Numbered from the stretch's first letter, positions 24,675 to 34,100 are shown. The stretch: 64,000 nt of DNA from Lysinibacillus fusiformis (GCF_003049525.1 NZ_PYWL01000011.1:1-64000), one strand, 5' to 3'. Notes: generated by a model not told the origin, from the letters alone. Translations and numbers: made by a program.

Positions 24675-25271
24675 TTACTTGCTTTCCTTAATAAGAGCCT
24701 TCATATCTCCAACGATTGTTTCAACTGGTACGTTTGTCGCGCCATCATAGTCTTTTACAACTGTGCCGTCTGCATTCACTAAATAATAGCTCGACATATG
24801 TATGACTTGGTCTGAGTTAGGATCATTCTTGACTAATGAATTGAATGATTTACGTGCAAATTGCTCGATAAATTTCTGCTGATAGCCTGTTAATAGCTGC
24901 CATTTACTTTCATCTACAACGTTATACGTTTTTAAGTAGTTTGTTAATACGTCTGGCTTATCCACTTCCGGATCTACACTAAATGCAACAATTTGATAAT
25001 CCTCAAGACCTTCATCCTGTAAGGCCTGCTGTACTTCTGTCATATTAAATGTCATAGGCGGACAGATTGTCGTACAGTTTGTAAAAATAAACATGGCCAA
25101 CCAAGGCTTGCCCTTTAAGTTATCAAGGCTCACTTGTTCATTTTTTTGATTGGTTACATTAAAATCTTGAACCTCAATATTTAGAGATGGCTCAAACTTG
25201 TAACTTCCGCAAGCAGCTAAAATGCTACTGAATGCTAGTACTAAAACTAGCAGCATGCTTTTCTTTTTCAT
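24675..25271 (-). CDS. sco: Sco1/SenC-family copper chaperone lipoprotein
   Basis: A 198-residue thioredoxin-fold lipoprotein needed, in relatives, for assembling the Cu(A) centre of cytochrome c oxidase. The lipobox L-A-A-C21 gives a membrane-anchored form outside the cell. The metal site is complete: C66-T-T-I-C70 (CxxxC) plus His158. I-V-A-F-S-V-D-P follows as the conserved strand. The Bacillus counterpart is YpmQ/BsSco. The gene is monocistronic with its own terminator; no oxidase gene lies in the window. Confidence 0.9.
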   Translation of the reverse strand: MKKKSMLLVLVLAFSSILAACGSYKFEPSLNIEVQDFNVTNQKNEQVSLDNLKGKPWLAMFIFTNCTTICPPMTFNMTEVQQALQDEGLEDYQIVAFSVDPEVDKPDVLTNYLKTYNVVDESKWQLLTGYQQKFIEQFARKSFNSLVKNDPNSDQVIHMSSYYLVNADGTVVKDYDGATNVPVETIVGDMKALIKESK

Positions 25272-25855
25272 TTATTTTGCACACTTCCCTTCATTTCTTC
25301 ACCTTATTTTATGCATTCTAGATTCCAAATACAAGATAATGAGCTTATCCAAGCGTTGCATTTTGTGTAAGTTGTGAACATTAACTATTTTTGGCATTAC
25401 ATCACTCTACTTCTCCCAAATGGCTCTCCTTTTTTTAAAAATTTTCAAAGCTTTTTTTTATCATTTTCTTTATTTCCCAAAGAAAAATTTCATTGTTATA
25501 TAACATACGATTCCACACTATTAATCAACACTGGATATTAATAGCAGAATAATAAAATACAGAAAATTCTCTTTTAAGTGATTATTTTCTCCCGCAGTCA
25601 TTTTTATTAGCAGTAATCTATTTTAAGAATATTATATCAATAGAAATAAACACTCTCTTTCATACAATATTTTTCTAGTAAACCCTTAATATTTCTATGT
25701 TATTCCCATAAAAATGAAATGACTAAAAATTATAAAAACTCAAAAATTAGTATTGCATTATAAGAATATCCCCCATAAAATAAGTGAATATAACGGCGAA
25801 CGAAAAAGAAATATGTCGTTTAAAACAGAAATATATAACTTTAGGGGGAATAATA
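25272..25855. other. Intergenic region, no gene
   Basis: An AT-rich 580-base divergent spacer between the Sco gene and the first DUF485-symporter operon. It should contain the operon's promoter and regulatory sites, but I could not pick out a cre, a sigma-54 box or any riboswitch with confidence. Confidence 0.4.
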
Positions 25856-26191
25856 ATGGCGAATGTTTCTAGTGAAAAACAAGCACAACGCGTTGATTAT
25901 CATGCAATTGAGGCAATGGAATCATTCAATAGCTTTGTGAAAAGGAAAAACACCTTTCTTTTCTCGATTACAGCAGTGTTTCTTATTCTTTATATTTTGC
26001 TTCCGATCCTTGCATTCCAGCCTGTACTACAACAAAAAATCTTCGGAAATATTACTGGAGTTTGGGTTTACTCGGCTGGATTATTTGTGATGACCATCGT
26101 GCTCTGTACAGTATATGTAAAAAAAGCTGCTTCATTCGATAAAGCTGCAGCTGCTGTGCTCGCCGAGTATCATGCGAAAGGTGGTAACTAA
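25856..26191 (+). CDS. DUF485 membrane protein, partner of ActP (copy 1)
   Basis: A 111-residue protein with two membrane helices joined by a short loop; F-V-K-R-K-N-T-F-L-F leads into helix 1 and the family motif V-W-V-Y-S-A-G-L-F starts helix 2. DUF485 proteins (YjcH in E. coli) are almost always encoded just before acetate symporters. ATG at 25856 follows TTAGGGGGAATAATA, so I use it, not the longer frame from 25784. Its stop (26191) directly precedes the symporter ATG, with little room for a separate ribosome site, so translation is probably coupled. Confidence 0.9.
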   Translation: MANVSSEKQAQRVDYHAIEAMESFNSFVKRKNTFLFSITAVFLILYILLPILAFQPVLQQKIFGNITGVWVYSAGLFVMTIVLCTVYVKKAASFDKAAAAVLAEYHAKGGN

Positions 26192-27745
26192 ATGAACATT
26201 GTATCCGTAGGTTTCTTTTTAGCTATTGTTGGTTTAACACTTGTTGTTACCTATATTGCAGCCAAGCGTACTTCCTCAGCAGCTGATTTTTATACAGCTG
26301 GCGGCGGATTAAAGGGGTGGCAAAATGGCTTTGCGATTGCTGGTGATTATTTATCAGCTGCAGCCTTTCTTGGGGTGTCTGGTGCGATTGCTTTAACTGG
26401 CTTTGATGGTTTCTTTTTCTCTGTGGGCTATGTTGTAGCCAACTTAGTTCTTCTATATATCATCGCTGAGCCTATGCGTAATTTAGGCCGCTATACACTT
26501 GCTGACATGTTAACGGCTCGTTTTAATGAAAAACGAATTCGTGGCGTGGCGGCATCAGGTACGATTATTATTGTCATTCTGTATATGATTGCACAGCTTG
26601 TAGGTGCAGGTGCATTGATAAAACTACTATTCGGCATTGAATATTGGATTGCCGTGTTAATTGTCGGTGTAATGATGACTACCTACGTATTATTCGGTGG
26701 CATGACAGCAACTTCTTGGGTACAAATTATAAAAGCTAGTTTACTATTATTCGGGACAGGCTTATTAGCTACATTAGTATTAGTGAAATTTGATTTCTCT
26801 CTAATGAAAATGTTTGACACCATTGCCGTCGATCATGGGGAGGAATTCCTTGTACCAGGAATTAAATACACAAGCACTATTGATTCCGTATCGATGATGA
26901 TGGCCTTAGTTTTAGGAACATCAGGTTTACCACATATTTTAATGCGCTTCTTTACTGTAAAAGATGCCAAAACGGCTCGCTCGTCTATATCATGGACAAC
27001 TTGGATTACAGCTATCTTCTTCTCATTAACAATATTTTTAGGCTTCGGTGCGTTAAATTTTGTAGGTTTAGATCAAATTTTAGCTGAAAGTAAGGCTGGT
27101 AACACAGCTGCCCCACTGCTGGCACATTATTTAGGTGGAGATGTGTTAATGGCATTTATCGGTGCTGTAGCCTTTGCGACAATTTTAGCGGTTGTTTCTG
27201 GCTTAGTTTTAACGGGTGCATCAGCGATTTCACACGATATATATGGAGAAATTATTAAAGATGGAAAATTAACGGAAAAGCAACAGGTAGTAGCAGCACG
27301 GACAGGCTCTATCTCAATTGCAATTGTCTCCATTGTTTTAGCGCTGTTTGCACAAAGCTTAAACGTTTCGTTCCTAGTGTCATTTGCGTTTTGTATTGGT
27401 GCATCCGCGAATTTACCTGTCATTCTTTATACGATCTATTGGAAGAAGTTCAACTCTACTGGTGCTGTAGCAGCGATGCTAACAGGGTTAATTTCTTGTT
27501 TGATCTTAGGAGCGATGGGACCAAATGTATGGAGTCCTGTTGAAGGTGCAGCTATTTTTGTTGGTAAACCACTTGTACCACTAGCTGTTCCAGCCATTAT
27601 TACCATTCCATTAGGCTTTATTGCAGGTTATTTGGGATCGGTCCTGTCATCTAGTAAAGTACCAACTGAAGAAGCCGAACGTATTTATAAAGAAATTCGT
27701 GTAAAAGCGAATACTGGTGTTTCTGTATCTGATATTTCTCACTAA
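26192..27745 (+). CDS. actP: Sodium:solute symporter, ActP-type (copy 1)
   Basis: A 517-residue transporter with about 13 membrane helices of the sodium/solute symporter family, in the acetate/glyoxylate permease (ActP) branch. Key motifs: R-T-S-S-A-A-D-F-Y-T-A-G-G-G-L near residue 27, N-G-F-A-I-A-G-D-Y-L-S-A-A-A-F-L-G at 44-60 and G-L-P-H-I-L-M-R-F-F-T-V near 250. It probably imports acetate or another short carboxylate with Na+ or H+. The ATG at 26192 immediately follows the DUF485 stop. A strong terminator follows at 27799. Confidence 0.88.
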   Translation: MNIVSVGFFLAIVGLTLVVTYIAAKRTSSAADFYTAGGGLKGWQNGFAIAGDYLSAAAFLGVSGAIALTGFDGFFFSVGYVVANLVLLYIIAEPMRNLGRYTLADMLTARFNEKRIRGVAASGTIIIVILYMIAQLVGAGALIKLLFGIEYWIAVLIVGVMMTTYVLFGGMTATSWVQIIKASLLLFGTGLLATLVLVKFDFSLMKMFDTIAVDHGEEFLVPGIKYTSTIDSVSMMMALVLGTSGLPHILMRFFTVKDAKTARSSISWTTWITAIFFSLTIFLGFGALNFVGLDQILAESKAGNTAAPLLAHYLGGDVLMAFIGAVAFATILAVVSGLVLTGASAISHDIYGEIIKDGKLTEKQQVVAARTGSISIAIVSIVLALFAQSLNVSFLVSFAFCIGASANLPVILYTIYWKKFNSTGAVAAMLTGLISCLILGAMGPNVWSPVEGAAIFVGKPLVPLAVPAIITIPLGFIAGYLGSVLSSSKVPTEEAERIYKEIRVKANTGVSVSDISH

Positions 27746-27798
27746 TTTTTATACACTGTATGCATAATGAATTGAAATTCAAAATATACAAAAAAATA

Positions 27799-27839
27799 GG
27801 CAAAAAATTCGATTTTCGGTCGAGTTTTTCGCCTTTTTT
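27799..27839 (+). terminator. Intrinsic terminator after the first actP
   Basis: A 14-base-pair stem (GGCAAAAAATTCGA against TCGAGTTTTTCGCC, with G-T and A-A oddities), then six T. Confidence 0.8.
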
Positions 27840-28226
27840 GTTATTCAACAACTAGCAAATTACTTATCGAACAATATTATTTGACTTCCAAAATACAGAA
27901 AAAAACCAATTTTCACTAAGGCAATAGTGTTTAAATATGGATAAAAAACCAAGGCATTTTTGTGGATTTATCATTCTTTTTTTGTCAAGAATCTAGATTT
28001 CTCTTTGCTTCATTTATTTATCTGAATATTCTAAAACCCTAGATGTTCTTGGTTTCGGAGGTTTTTTTCTCTTTCAGGACTATTTTCAGAAAAATTTTTT
28101 TTACATAATTTTTCTGAAATGTATTGCAATTTTGTGAACTCTTTCATAAAATGAGAATGTGAATTCACTAAACTAGCAAAATCAAGTCTTAAGGCAGAAA
28201 AAATATACACAAAATGGGGAATGTTA
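27840..28226. other. Spacer between the two symporter operons
   Basis: A 390-base AT-rich spacer holding the second operon's promoter. GTGAA and TTCAC half-sites flank 25 bases near 28134-28168, but nothing conclusive is present. The ribosome site (ATGGGGAA) is at its right end. Confidence 0.4.
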
Positions 28227-28565
28227 ATGGCGAACAATCAAGCAAAAAAAGGTGTCGTGATTGACTATGATGCAATTGCAAACCAAGAATCGTTTAAGTC
28301 TCTTGTACGCAGAAAGAACTCTTTTCTTTGGTCTATGACTGCCATATTTTTATTGGCCTACATGTTGTTACCAATTCTGACATCGTACACAACAATTCTA
28401 CACCAAAAGGCATTTGGGGAAATTACTTGGGTGTGGATTTATTCCGCAGGGCTATTCATCATGACATGGGGGTTATGTCATTTATATGTAGCTAAAGCAA
28501 ACAACTTCGACAGAGAAGCAAAAGCGATTATCGCAGAATATGAGAACGGAGGTGGCCGCCGATGA
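28227..28565 (+). CDS. DUF485 membrane protein, partner of ActP (copy 2)
   Basis: A 112-residue paralogue of the protein at 25856: the same F-K-S-L-V-R-R-K-N-S-F-L-W start of helix 1 and W-V-W-I-Y-S-A-G-L-F in helix 2. ATG at 28227 (MANNQAKKG) lies seven bases after ATGGGGAA. The last four codons overlap the second symporter start (28562), so the two proteins are translationally coupled. Confidence 0.9.
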   Translation: MANNQAKKGVVIDYDAIANQESFKSLVRRKNSFLWSMTAIFLLAYMLLPILTSYTTILHQKAFGEITWVWIYSAGLFIMTWGLCHLYVAKANNFDREAKAIIAEYENGGGRR

Positions 28566-30118
28566 ATAACGGAATGAGTTTTACAGCCATATTCTTCTTC
28601 GTAGCCATTGTTGGTTTAACATTAGTTATCACATGGTGGGCATCTAAACGTACATCTTCTGCAAGTGACTTCTATACAGCTGGCGGGGGCTTAACAGGCT
28701 GGCAAAATGGACTAGCTATCGCAGGTGACTATTTATCAGCAGCCTCTTTCTTAGGGATTGCAGGTGCAGTAGCATTATTTGGATTTGACGGATTCTTCTT
28801 CTCTATTGGTTATTTAGTAGCTTACTTAGTGGTATTATACATCGTTGCTGAGCCATTACGTAACCTTGGAAAATTCACTTTAGCTGACATGATTACAGCT
28901 CGTTTCAATAACTCAAAAGTACGTGGAACAGCTGCTTTAAGCACGATTACAATTGTTTTATTCTACATGATTGCACAACTAGTTGGTGCAGGAGCACTTA
29001 TTCAATTACTTTTAGGTATCGACTACTGGGTAGCTGTATTGATCGTAGGTTTCATGATGACAACCTACGTATTATTCGGTGGTATGACAGCGACCTCATG
29101 GGTTCAAATTATTAAAGCTTGTCTTTTAATGCTAGGTACAGTTATTATCTCATTCTTAGTATTAAAAGAGTTTGGCTTCAGTATTGCAACAATGTTCAAA
29201 GAAATGTCTACAGCGACAGATAGTGGCGCTGCTTATTTAAACCCTGGTCTAAAATATACAAATGGACTTGACACAATTTCCATGTTAATTGCATTAGTAT
29301 TAGGTACTGCGGGTCTTCCACATATTTTAATGCGTTTCTTCACTGTAAAGGATGCAAAAACGGCTCGTTCATCTGTTATTTGGGCTACTTGGATTGTAGG
29401 TATCTTCTACGTTTTAACAATTTTCTTAGGTTTCGGTGCAGCAGCATTCGTTGGAAAAGAAGATATTATTGCGGCTAACGCTGCTGGTAATATGGCTGCC
29501 CCACTTCTTGCAGAAGCACTAGGTGGCGACATTCTATTCTCATTCGTTTGTGCAGTAGCATTCGCAACAATTTTAGCGGTAGTAGCAGGTCTTGTACTTT
29601 CAGGTGCCTCTGCCCTATCACATGATATTTATGGGCAAATCATTAAAAAGGGTAAAATTACTGAAAAAGAGCAAGTTCTTGCAGCACGTATCGGTTCGAT
29701 TACAATCGCTATAATTTCCATTTTATTAGCACTTGGTGCACAAACTTTAAACGTTGCGTTCTTAGTATCTTTAGCATTCTGTATTGCAGGCTCTGCTAAC
29801 CTTCCAGTTATTATTTACACAATCTATTGGAAACGCTTTAATACAGCTGGTGCTGTTACAGCGATGTTAACAGGTTTAATCTCTGCTTTAGTATTAGTAG
29901 CTATGTCACCAAACGTATGGAATCCAGTTGAAGGCAAGGCGATTTTCGTGGGTGATCCGTTAATTATGTTAACGAACCCTGCCCTAATCTCTGTACCGCT
30001 TGGTTTCCTTGGTGGTTTCATCGGCACATTACTTTCTAAAGAAACTGATGATGCAAAATATCGTGAAGTTGACGTTAAAGCAAACACAGGTATTTCTGTA
30101 CAGGACGTATCTCACTAA
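28562..30118 (+). CDS. actP: Sodium:solute symporter, ActP-type (copy 2)
   Basis: A 518-residue paralogue of the protein at 26192, with the same motifs (N-G-L-A-I-A-G-D-Y-L-S-A-A-S-F-L-G; G-L-P-H-I-L-M-R-F-F-T-V-K-D-A-K-T-A-R-S). They are similar along the whole length, including the C-terminal V-K-A-N-T-G-(V/I)-S-V. It probably differs in affinity, substrate or conditions of use. It overlaps the DUF485 stop. The terminator at 30131 follows. The tandem arrangement suggests duplication within this genome or an ancestor. Confidence 0.88.
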   Translation: MNNGMSFTAIFFFVAIVGLTLVITWWASKRTSSASDFYTAGGGLTGWQNGLAIAGDYLSAASFLGIAGAVALFGFDGFFFSIGYLVAYLVVLYIVAEPLRNLGKFTLADMITARFNNSKVRGTAALSTITIVLFYMIAQLVGAGALIQLLLGIDYWVAVLIVGFMMTTYVLFGGMTATSWVQIIKACLLMLGTVIISFLVLKEFGFSIATMFKEMSTATDSGAAYLNPGLKYTNGLDTISMLIALVLGTAGLPHILMRFFTVKDAKTARSSVIWATWIVGIFYVLTIFLGFGAAAFVGKEDIIAANAAGNMAAPLLAEALGGDILFSFVCAVAFATILAVVAGLVLSGASALSHDIYGQIIKKGKITEKEQVLAARIGSITIAIISILLALGAQTLNVAFLVSLAFCIAGSANLPVIIYTIYWKRFNTAGAVTAMLTGLISALVLVAMSPNVWNPVEGKAIFVGDPLIMLTNPALISVPLGFLGGFIGTLLSKETDDAKYREVDVKANTGISVQDVSH

Positions 30119-30130
30119 ATCTATGTCATA

Positions 30131-30160
30131 AACCTCGTAAGTTCTTGCTTACGAGGTTTT
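30131..30160 (+). terminator. Intrinsic terminator after the second actP
   Basis: A perfect 11-base-pair stem (AACCTCGTAAG / CTTACGAGGTT) with a six-base loop, then T. Confidence 0.85.
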
Positions 30161-30210
30161 ACTTTTTCTTTCATTTTCGTTACTATAATTGTTAAAAGGA
30201 GGGAATGAAA

Positions 30211-30387
30211 ATGGCTCAATCTAGAGCGAAAAAGAAGCGAATGCAAATAAAAAGAACTGTTGGCAAGGATGTAGAGAAAAATCGCCAATCCAATTCCTTC
30301 AGTACACATGAACGCACCACCAAAACAAAGACAGAGAAATTGAAGCATGATTTTACTAAACATAAAAAGCAGTATACGGATAATTAG
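30211..30387 (+). CDS. Small basic protein of unknown function
   Basis: A 58-residue, highly charged, Lys/Arg-rich protein (MAQSRAKKKRMQIKRTVG at the start) without a membrane helix. AAAGGAGGG eight bases before the ATG at 30211, its own transcript signals, and a terminator at the end support a real gene. Small proteins with this M-A-Q-S-R-A-K-K-K-R start occur in Bacillales; function is unknown. It may bind RNA or DNA. Confidence 0.65.
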   Translation: MAQSRAKKKRMQIKRTVGKDVEKNRQSNSFSTHERTTKTKTEKLKHDFTKHKKQYTDN

Positions 30388-30408
30388 TTTGTATCCTATA
30401 CTGCTTTT
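30365..30408 (+). terminator. Intrinsic terminator after the small basic gene
   Basis: A 12-base-pair stem (AAAAGCAGTATA / TATACTGCTTTT) with the gene's stop codon in its loop. It is T-rich on both sides, so it may also serve the leftward TatD gene. Confidence 0.75.
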
Positions 30409-30447
30409 ATTATTGTAGAAAACACAAGTGTCACTTACAAAATTAGT

Positions 30448-31197
30448 TTAAAGTCGATAAAAGTTTGTCGTATTTTGAGTGATAATTTGAGCCGCTTCTT
30501 GTATAGACAATCCCTTGATGGCTGCAATCACCTCAATCGTCGAATGCATCATCCACGGAGACGTAGGTTTATTTGTAAATGGACCTTCAAACGGCCATGG
30601 ACCATCTGTTTCAACCATCATTAATTCAATCGGGTAGATTTGAATTAACTGTTGAATTTCCTCTTCATACAATGCATCAGGCGTAACGGAGATAAAATAA
30701 CCTTGCTGAATCATGCGTTTCACAACTGCCTCGTCCCCTTTAAACCAATGGAAATGTGCCTGACGAAGCTGATGCTTTTCTAGTAATTCGCACACAACGG
30801 TAGCATCCTCATACACAGCATGCAATACAATCGGTTTGTCCAACTCCTTCGCCAATACGATAAATCGTTCCAATAAAGCCTCATACGGACGAACATCCAA
30901 AGCTTGTTCTTGCCTTAAATAATAGGGTAAACCGACCTCGCCGACTGCTATCATCTCATCACTATGCGAGCGAATCCAATCAAATAAAGCCTTCTCTTCT
31001 ATTTCACTCGGTAAAGGTTGCTCGGGATGGAAACCAAAAGCTGCCTTCACTTTGGGATAGACCTTCGCTAAATTCAACGTCTTTTGACAGGAGGACAGCT
31101 GCATACTTACCGCAATTAATGCCTCTACTTCTTCCAATAAAGAAGGTATTTCCACGTCCTTATACTGATCTAAATGAATATGGGCATCAATCAACAT
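30448..31197 (-). CDS. TatD-family metal-dependent hydrolase in the thi transport operon
   Basis: A 249-residue cytoplasmic amidohydrolase-fold enzyme. Metal ligands are visible: H-x-H in D-A-H-I-H-L-D at the N-terminus, Glu in V-G-E-V-G-L, His in V-L-H-A-V, His in A-H-F-H-W-F and Asp in V-E-T-D-G-P-W. Many TatD members are nucleases, but this one is the last gene of a TPP-riboswitch operon and overlaps thiZ by about ten bases. It could therefore process a salvaged thiamine breakdown product. That role is inferred only from context. The start at 31197 is chosen because the family begins M-L/I-D-A-H; AAAGGGTGA is upstream. Confidence 0.8.
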   Translation of the reverse strand: MLIDAHIHLDQYKDVEIPSLLEEVEALIAVSMQLSSCQKTLNLAKVYPKVKAAFGFHPEQPLPSEIEEKALFDWIRSHSDEMIAVGEVGLPYYLRQEQALDVRPYEALLERFIVLAKELDKPIVLHAVYEDATVVCELLEKHQLRQAHFHWFKGDEAVVKRMIQQGYFISVTPDALYEEEIQQLIQIYPIELMMVETDGPWPFEGPFTNKPTSPWMMHSTIEVIAAIKGLSIQEAAQIITQNTTNFYRL

Positions 31198-31936
31198 GCA
31201 AATCACCCTTTTCTTCCTGTAAATACATGAATAATTGTTGCTTCAAGGCTGTGAATGTGGCCGAATGACGAATTTCTTCTTTGCGAGGACGCTCAAACGG
31301 GACAATGATTTCTTTTTTCACCGTTGCAGGTCGTTTCGATAAAACAAGTATACGATCCGCTAAAAAGAGTGCCTCCTCAATACTATGTGTGACAAATAAG
31401 ATGGATTTTCGATGTTCTTCCCAAATAGACAGTAGCCATGCCTGCATTTCCAGTCTTGTAAATTCATCGAGCGCAGAAAATGGTTCATCTAGACATAAAA
31501 TAGGTTTATCACTGACAATGGCACGGATGAAGGATACACGTTGTTGCATCCCTCCAGATAGCTGGTTTGGATAAGCATGGCTAAAGGAAGCAAGTCCTAC
31601 CTTTTCTAGCCACCCCTTTGCACGTTCAACATTAGGCTTTTGCTGCAGTTCCTCAACTATAGTTACATTCTCTAAAATAGTACGCCAAGGCAGTAGACAA
31701 GGCTGCTGTGGCATATAGCCAATTGTTCCTCTTTTTTGCAGGATATCCTCTCCATTTAATAAAATCACCCCTTGATCAACCGAAGAGACCCCACCAATTA
31801 ATTGAAAAAGGGTACTTTTACCACTGCCGGATGGACCTACAATGGCCACAAACTCACCATTCTTGACATCAAAGGAAATATTATCAAGAACATGTAGACT
31901 GTTAAAGGACTTAGCGATGTTTTGAATGCTGAGCAT
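31187..31936 (-). CDS. thiZ: ABC transporter ATPase for thiamine precursor (ThiZ)
   Basis: A 249-residue ATPase of the nitrate/taurine/HMP family. Walker A is G-P-S-G-S-G-K-S-T, signature L-S-G-G-M-Q-Q-R-V-S-F, Walker B P-I-L-C-L-D-E-P-F-S-A-L-D. It belongs with the permease and the NMT1-type binding protein and powers import of a pyrimidine thiamine precursor. The gene overlaps thiX at its start and the TatD gene at its end, so the operon is tightly coupled. Control by the TPP riboswitch upstream of thiY. Confidence 0.88.
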   Translation of the reverse strand: MLSIQNIAKSFNSLHVLDNISFDVKNGEFVAIVGPSGSGKSTLFQLIGGVSSVDQGVILLNGEDILQKRGTIGYMPQQPCLLPWRTILENVTIVEELQQKPNVERAKGWLEKVGLASFSHAYPNQLSGGMQQRVSFIRAIVSDKPILCLDEPFSALDEFTRLEMQAWLLSIWEEHRKSILFVTHSIEEALFLADRILVLSKRPATVKKEIIVPFERPRKEEIRHSATFTALKQQLFMYLQEEKGDLHVD

Positions 31937-32684
31937 GATAACTTCTCCCCTTTACCATTAATTTTTCAAGCAAACGAATACTACTAAATAACAATAAGCT
32001 TAACAAGACAATCGCAAAAATTGCGACAAACACTCGATCTGTACGGAAGGAGGATTGTGCTAAGGTCATGTATACACCAATTCCCTTTTTCGCACCAAGC
32101 CACTCCGCAATGACTGCCCCCATTACGCTATAAGTTGCAGCAATTTTTACACCTGAGAAAATAGCTGGGTAGGCATGTGGCCATTCTAGTTTCCAAAACG
32201 TTTGGGCCTTCGTTGCACCAATCATTTCAAAGTAATGCTTTAACTCGGGTGCTGTTTGACGAAAACCGTCCATTGTCGCTATGACAATAGGGAAAAAGCA
32301 CACTAGACAAATAATGATGAGCTTTGGTAATAAGCCAAAGCCAAACCAAATAATAAGCAGCGGTGCTAACACAAGAATAGGTATGTTTTGCGACATAATG
32401 AGAATCGGGTAAAATAACGACCGAATGAAAGGAAAACGATGCAAAACAATTGCCACTGTTAGACCACAGCCAACTCCAATAGCAAGTCCTAGTAAAGCTA
32501 ATTGCACAGTAGCCAGAGCATGTGGCAGGAACGTCTGATACGATTGAATGCCTTCTACTACAATTATGCTCGGTGCTGGAAGGAGCCATGGAGGAACATC
32601 AGCGATATGCACAACAAGCTCCCATATGAATAAGAGGAAGGCGATAAAAATTATCGTCCTTCCCTTTTGTAATGCCCGTTTCAT
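31911..32684 (-). CDS. thiX: ABC transporter permease for thiamine precursor (ThiX)
   Basis: A 257-residue membrane protein with about six helices and the BPD-transport inner-membrane loop near residue 165: E-W-P-H-A-Y-P-A-I-F-S-G-V-K-I-A-A, the E-A-A-like motif that contacts the ATPase. Similar to SsuC/ThiX permeases. It overlaps the MTH1187 gene by four bases (ATGA) and thiZ by 26. Confidence 0.87.
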   Translation of the reverse strand: MKRALQKGRTIIFIAFLLFIWELVVHIADVPPWLLPAPSIIVVEGIQSYQTFLPHALATVQLALLGLAIGVGCGLTVAIVLHRFPFIRSLFYPILIMSQNIPILVLAPLLIIWFGFGLLPKLIIICLVCFFPIVIATMDGFRQTAPELKHYFEMIGATKAQTFWKLEWPHAYPAIFSGVKIAATYSVMGAVIAEWLGAKKGIGVYMTLAQSSFRTDRVFVAIFAIVLLSLLLFSSIRLLEKLMVKGRSYHAQHSKHR

Positions 32685-32974
32685 GACTGATATTTCTCCG
32701 TTAATGTAGCCATTGTAATTCCATTTGGTTGATATAAAATTTTTACTTGTGTAATGACATTAATGGCTCCTAGCTCGACCATCTTAATATTCATTTTTTC
32801 AATGATTTGAAGGAGAGTTGTAAGCTCACCCTCCATCGTTGTTTCAAGTGGATGAACCTCATATTTCACACCAGATGCATTAATAACTGCAATGGCCGCA
32901 TCTACATAAGGAATGACATCCTCATACTTCTCTGTCTTCGGAATAATTTGGACACTGATTAATGAATTTGCCAT
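32681..32974 (-). CDS. MTH1187/YkoF-type thiamine-binding protein
   Basis: A 97-residue ferredoxin-like protein of the MTH1187 family. Typical features: MANSLISVQIIPK at the start, and Y-E-V-H-P-L-E-T-T-M-E-G-E near residue 45. Related YkoF domains bind hydroxymethylpyrimidine or thiamine. The start ATG at 32974 is chosen because it starts the beta strand correctly and lies just before the thiY stop. Its presence within the ThiXYZ transporter operon supports a role in handling the imported pyrimidine or in sensing it. Confidence 0.8.
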   Translation of the reverse strand: MANSLISVQIIPKTEKYEDVIPYVDAAIAVINASGVKYEVHPLETTMEGELTTLLQIIEKMNIKMVELGAINVITQVKILYQPNGITMATLTEKYQS

Positions 32975-32975
32975 G

Positions 32976-33971
32976 TTATTTGGCCTCCTTTTTCGGTAAG
33001 AACTCATTCGTAAACGCTTGTTTAGCATCAAATTCGCCCTCTAATACTTTGTTGCTCGACATCCATTTAGCATAGTTTTCCCATACAGAAAGCTTTTGCT
33101 CACCCCATTGTTTAGCGTCATCCTGATACTTATCAGCCAACCACTCTTGGCTTTTATGCACTAATTCCTTATCTAAGTCTGGGGCTTCTTCTAGTAAAAT
33201 ATCGGCAGCTTCATTCGGATGCTCGATTGCATATTCATAGCCCTTCGATGCAGCCGCAACAAAAGCTTTGACGATGTCTGGATTGTTTTGAAGCATTTTT
33301 TCATTAGTTGCTAAAACAGGTGTATAGTAATCTAACTGATCACTGTAGTCCGTTAAATACAGCATATTAATCTTTTCCCCACGAAGCTCTGCCTCAATTC
33401 CTGTCCAAGCATAATAAATCCAAGCAAAGTCGATGTCTTTTTTCATCATTGTGAAGAAATCTAAATCTCCTGCATTGACAATCTCTAATTTATTAATATC
33501 AGCGTTTTCTTTTTGCATTAATGATTGTAATACTGCTTGTTCGAGTGGCGCCCCCCAGCCACCATAAGTTTTTCCTTCAAAGTCCTTTGGAGATGTAATA
33601 CCCTTTGATTCTACAGAAGCAAATCCAGATGTATTATGCTGGATGATGGCTGCTATTGAGACGAGTGGCACATCCTGAACACGAGCCTGTGTAATGCCCT
33701 CCTGATAGCTCACGCCAAATTCTGCCTTACCGGAAGCTACGAGCTGATCGGCTCCTGCCTCTCCTGGCATAATAATATCAACATCTAAGCCCTGTTCTTC
33801 AAAATAACCAAGCTTTTTCGCAACATACAATCCTGTATGATTCGTATTCGGTGTCCAATCGAGAACCACTGACACCTTTTTCTTTGTATCAGCAGCTTGC
33901 TTGTCCTCCTTGTCGCTACAGCCTACTAACGTCAATAGTGCCGCTATTAAAATAAATAACCATTTTTTCAT
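32976..33971 (-). CDS. thiY: Thiamine-precursor ABC transporter substrate-binding lipoprotein (ThiY)
   Basis: A 331-residue lipoprotein with lipobox L-V-G-C18 and an NMT1/THI5-type fold. L-D-W-T-P-N-T-N-H-T-G-L-Y-V-A near residue 39 and G-W-G-A-P-L-E near 130 mark ligand-contact segments seen in the family that binds formylaminopyrimidine or hydroxymethylpyrimidine. It captures the precursor outside the cell. GGGAGGACCTAGC precedes the start. It is the first gene after the TPP riboswitch. Confidence 0.9.
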   Translation of the reverse strand: MKKWLFILIAALLTLVGCSDKEDKQAADTKKKVSVVLDWTPNTNHTGLYVAKKLGYFEEQGLDVDIIMPGEAGADQLVASGKAEFGVSYQEGITQARVQDVPLVSIAAIIQHNTSGFASVESKGITSPKDFEGKTYGGWGAPLEQAVLQSLMQKENADINKLEIVNAGDLDFFTMMKKDIDFAWIYYAWTGIEAELRGEKINMLYLTDYSDQLDYYTPVLATNEKMLQNNPDIVKAFVAAASKGYEYAIEHPNEAADILLEEAPDLDKELVHKSQEWLADKYQDDAKQWGEQKLSVWENYAKWMSSNKVLEGEFDAKQAFTNEFLPKKEAK

Positions 33972-34070
33972 GCTAGGTCCTCCCAGTTTGTAATATGAAA
34001 GCGTTCAAGAATGAATGTTGTCACCAGAAGAAAGCGTAATATACAGTTGGTAAGATATTGATTGAAAAAC

Positions 34071-34100
34071 AAAAAAACGCCTAGGATTCCTCCCAGACGT
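34071..34100 (-). terminator. Expression-platform terminator of the TPP riboswitch
   Basis: ACGTCTGGGA / TCCTAGGCGT pair on the minus strand, with two G-T pairs, then seven T. It lies between the aptamer and thiY, so TPP binding would stop transcription. Confidence 0.8.
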
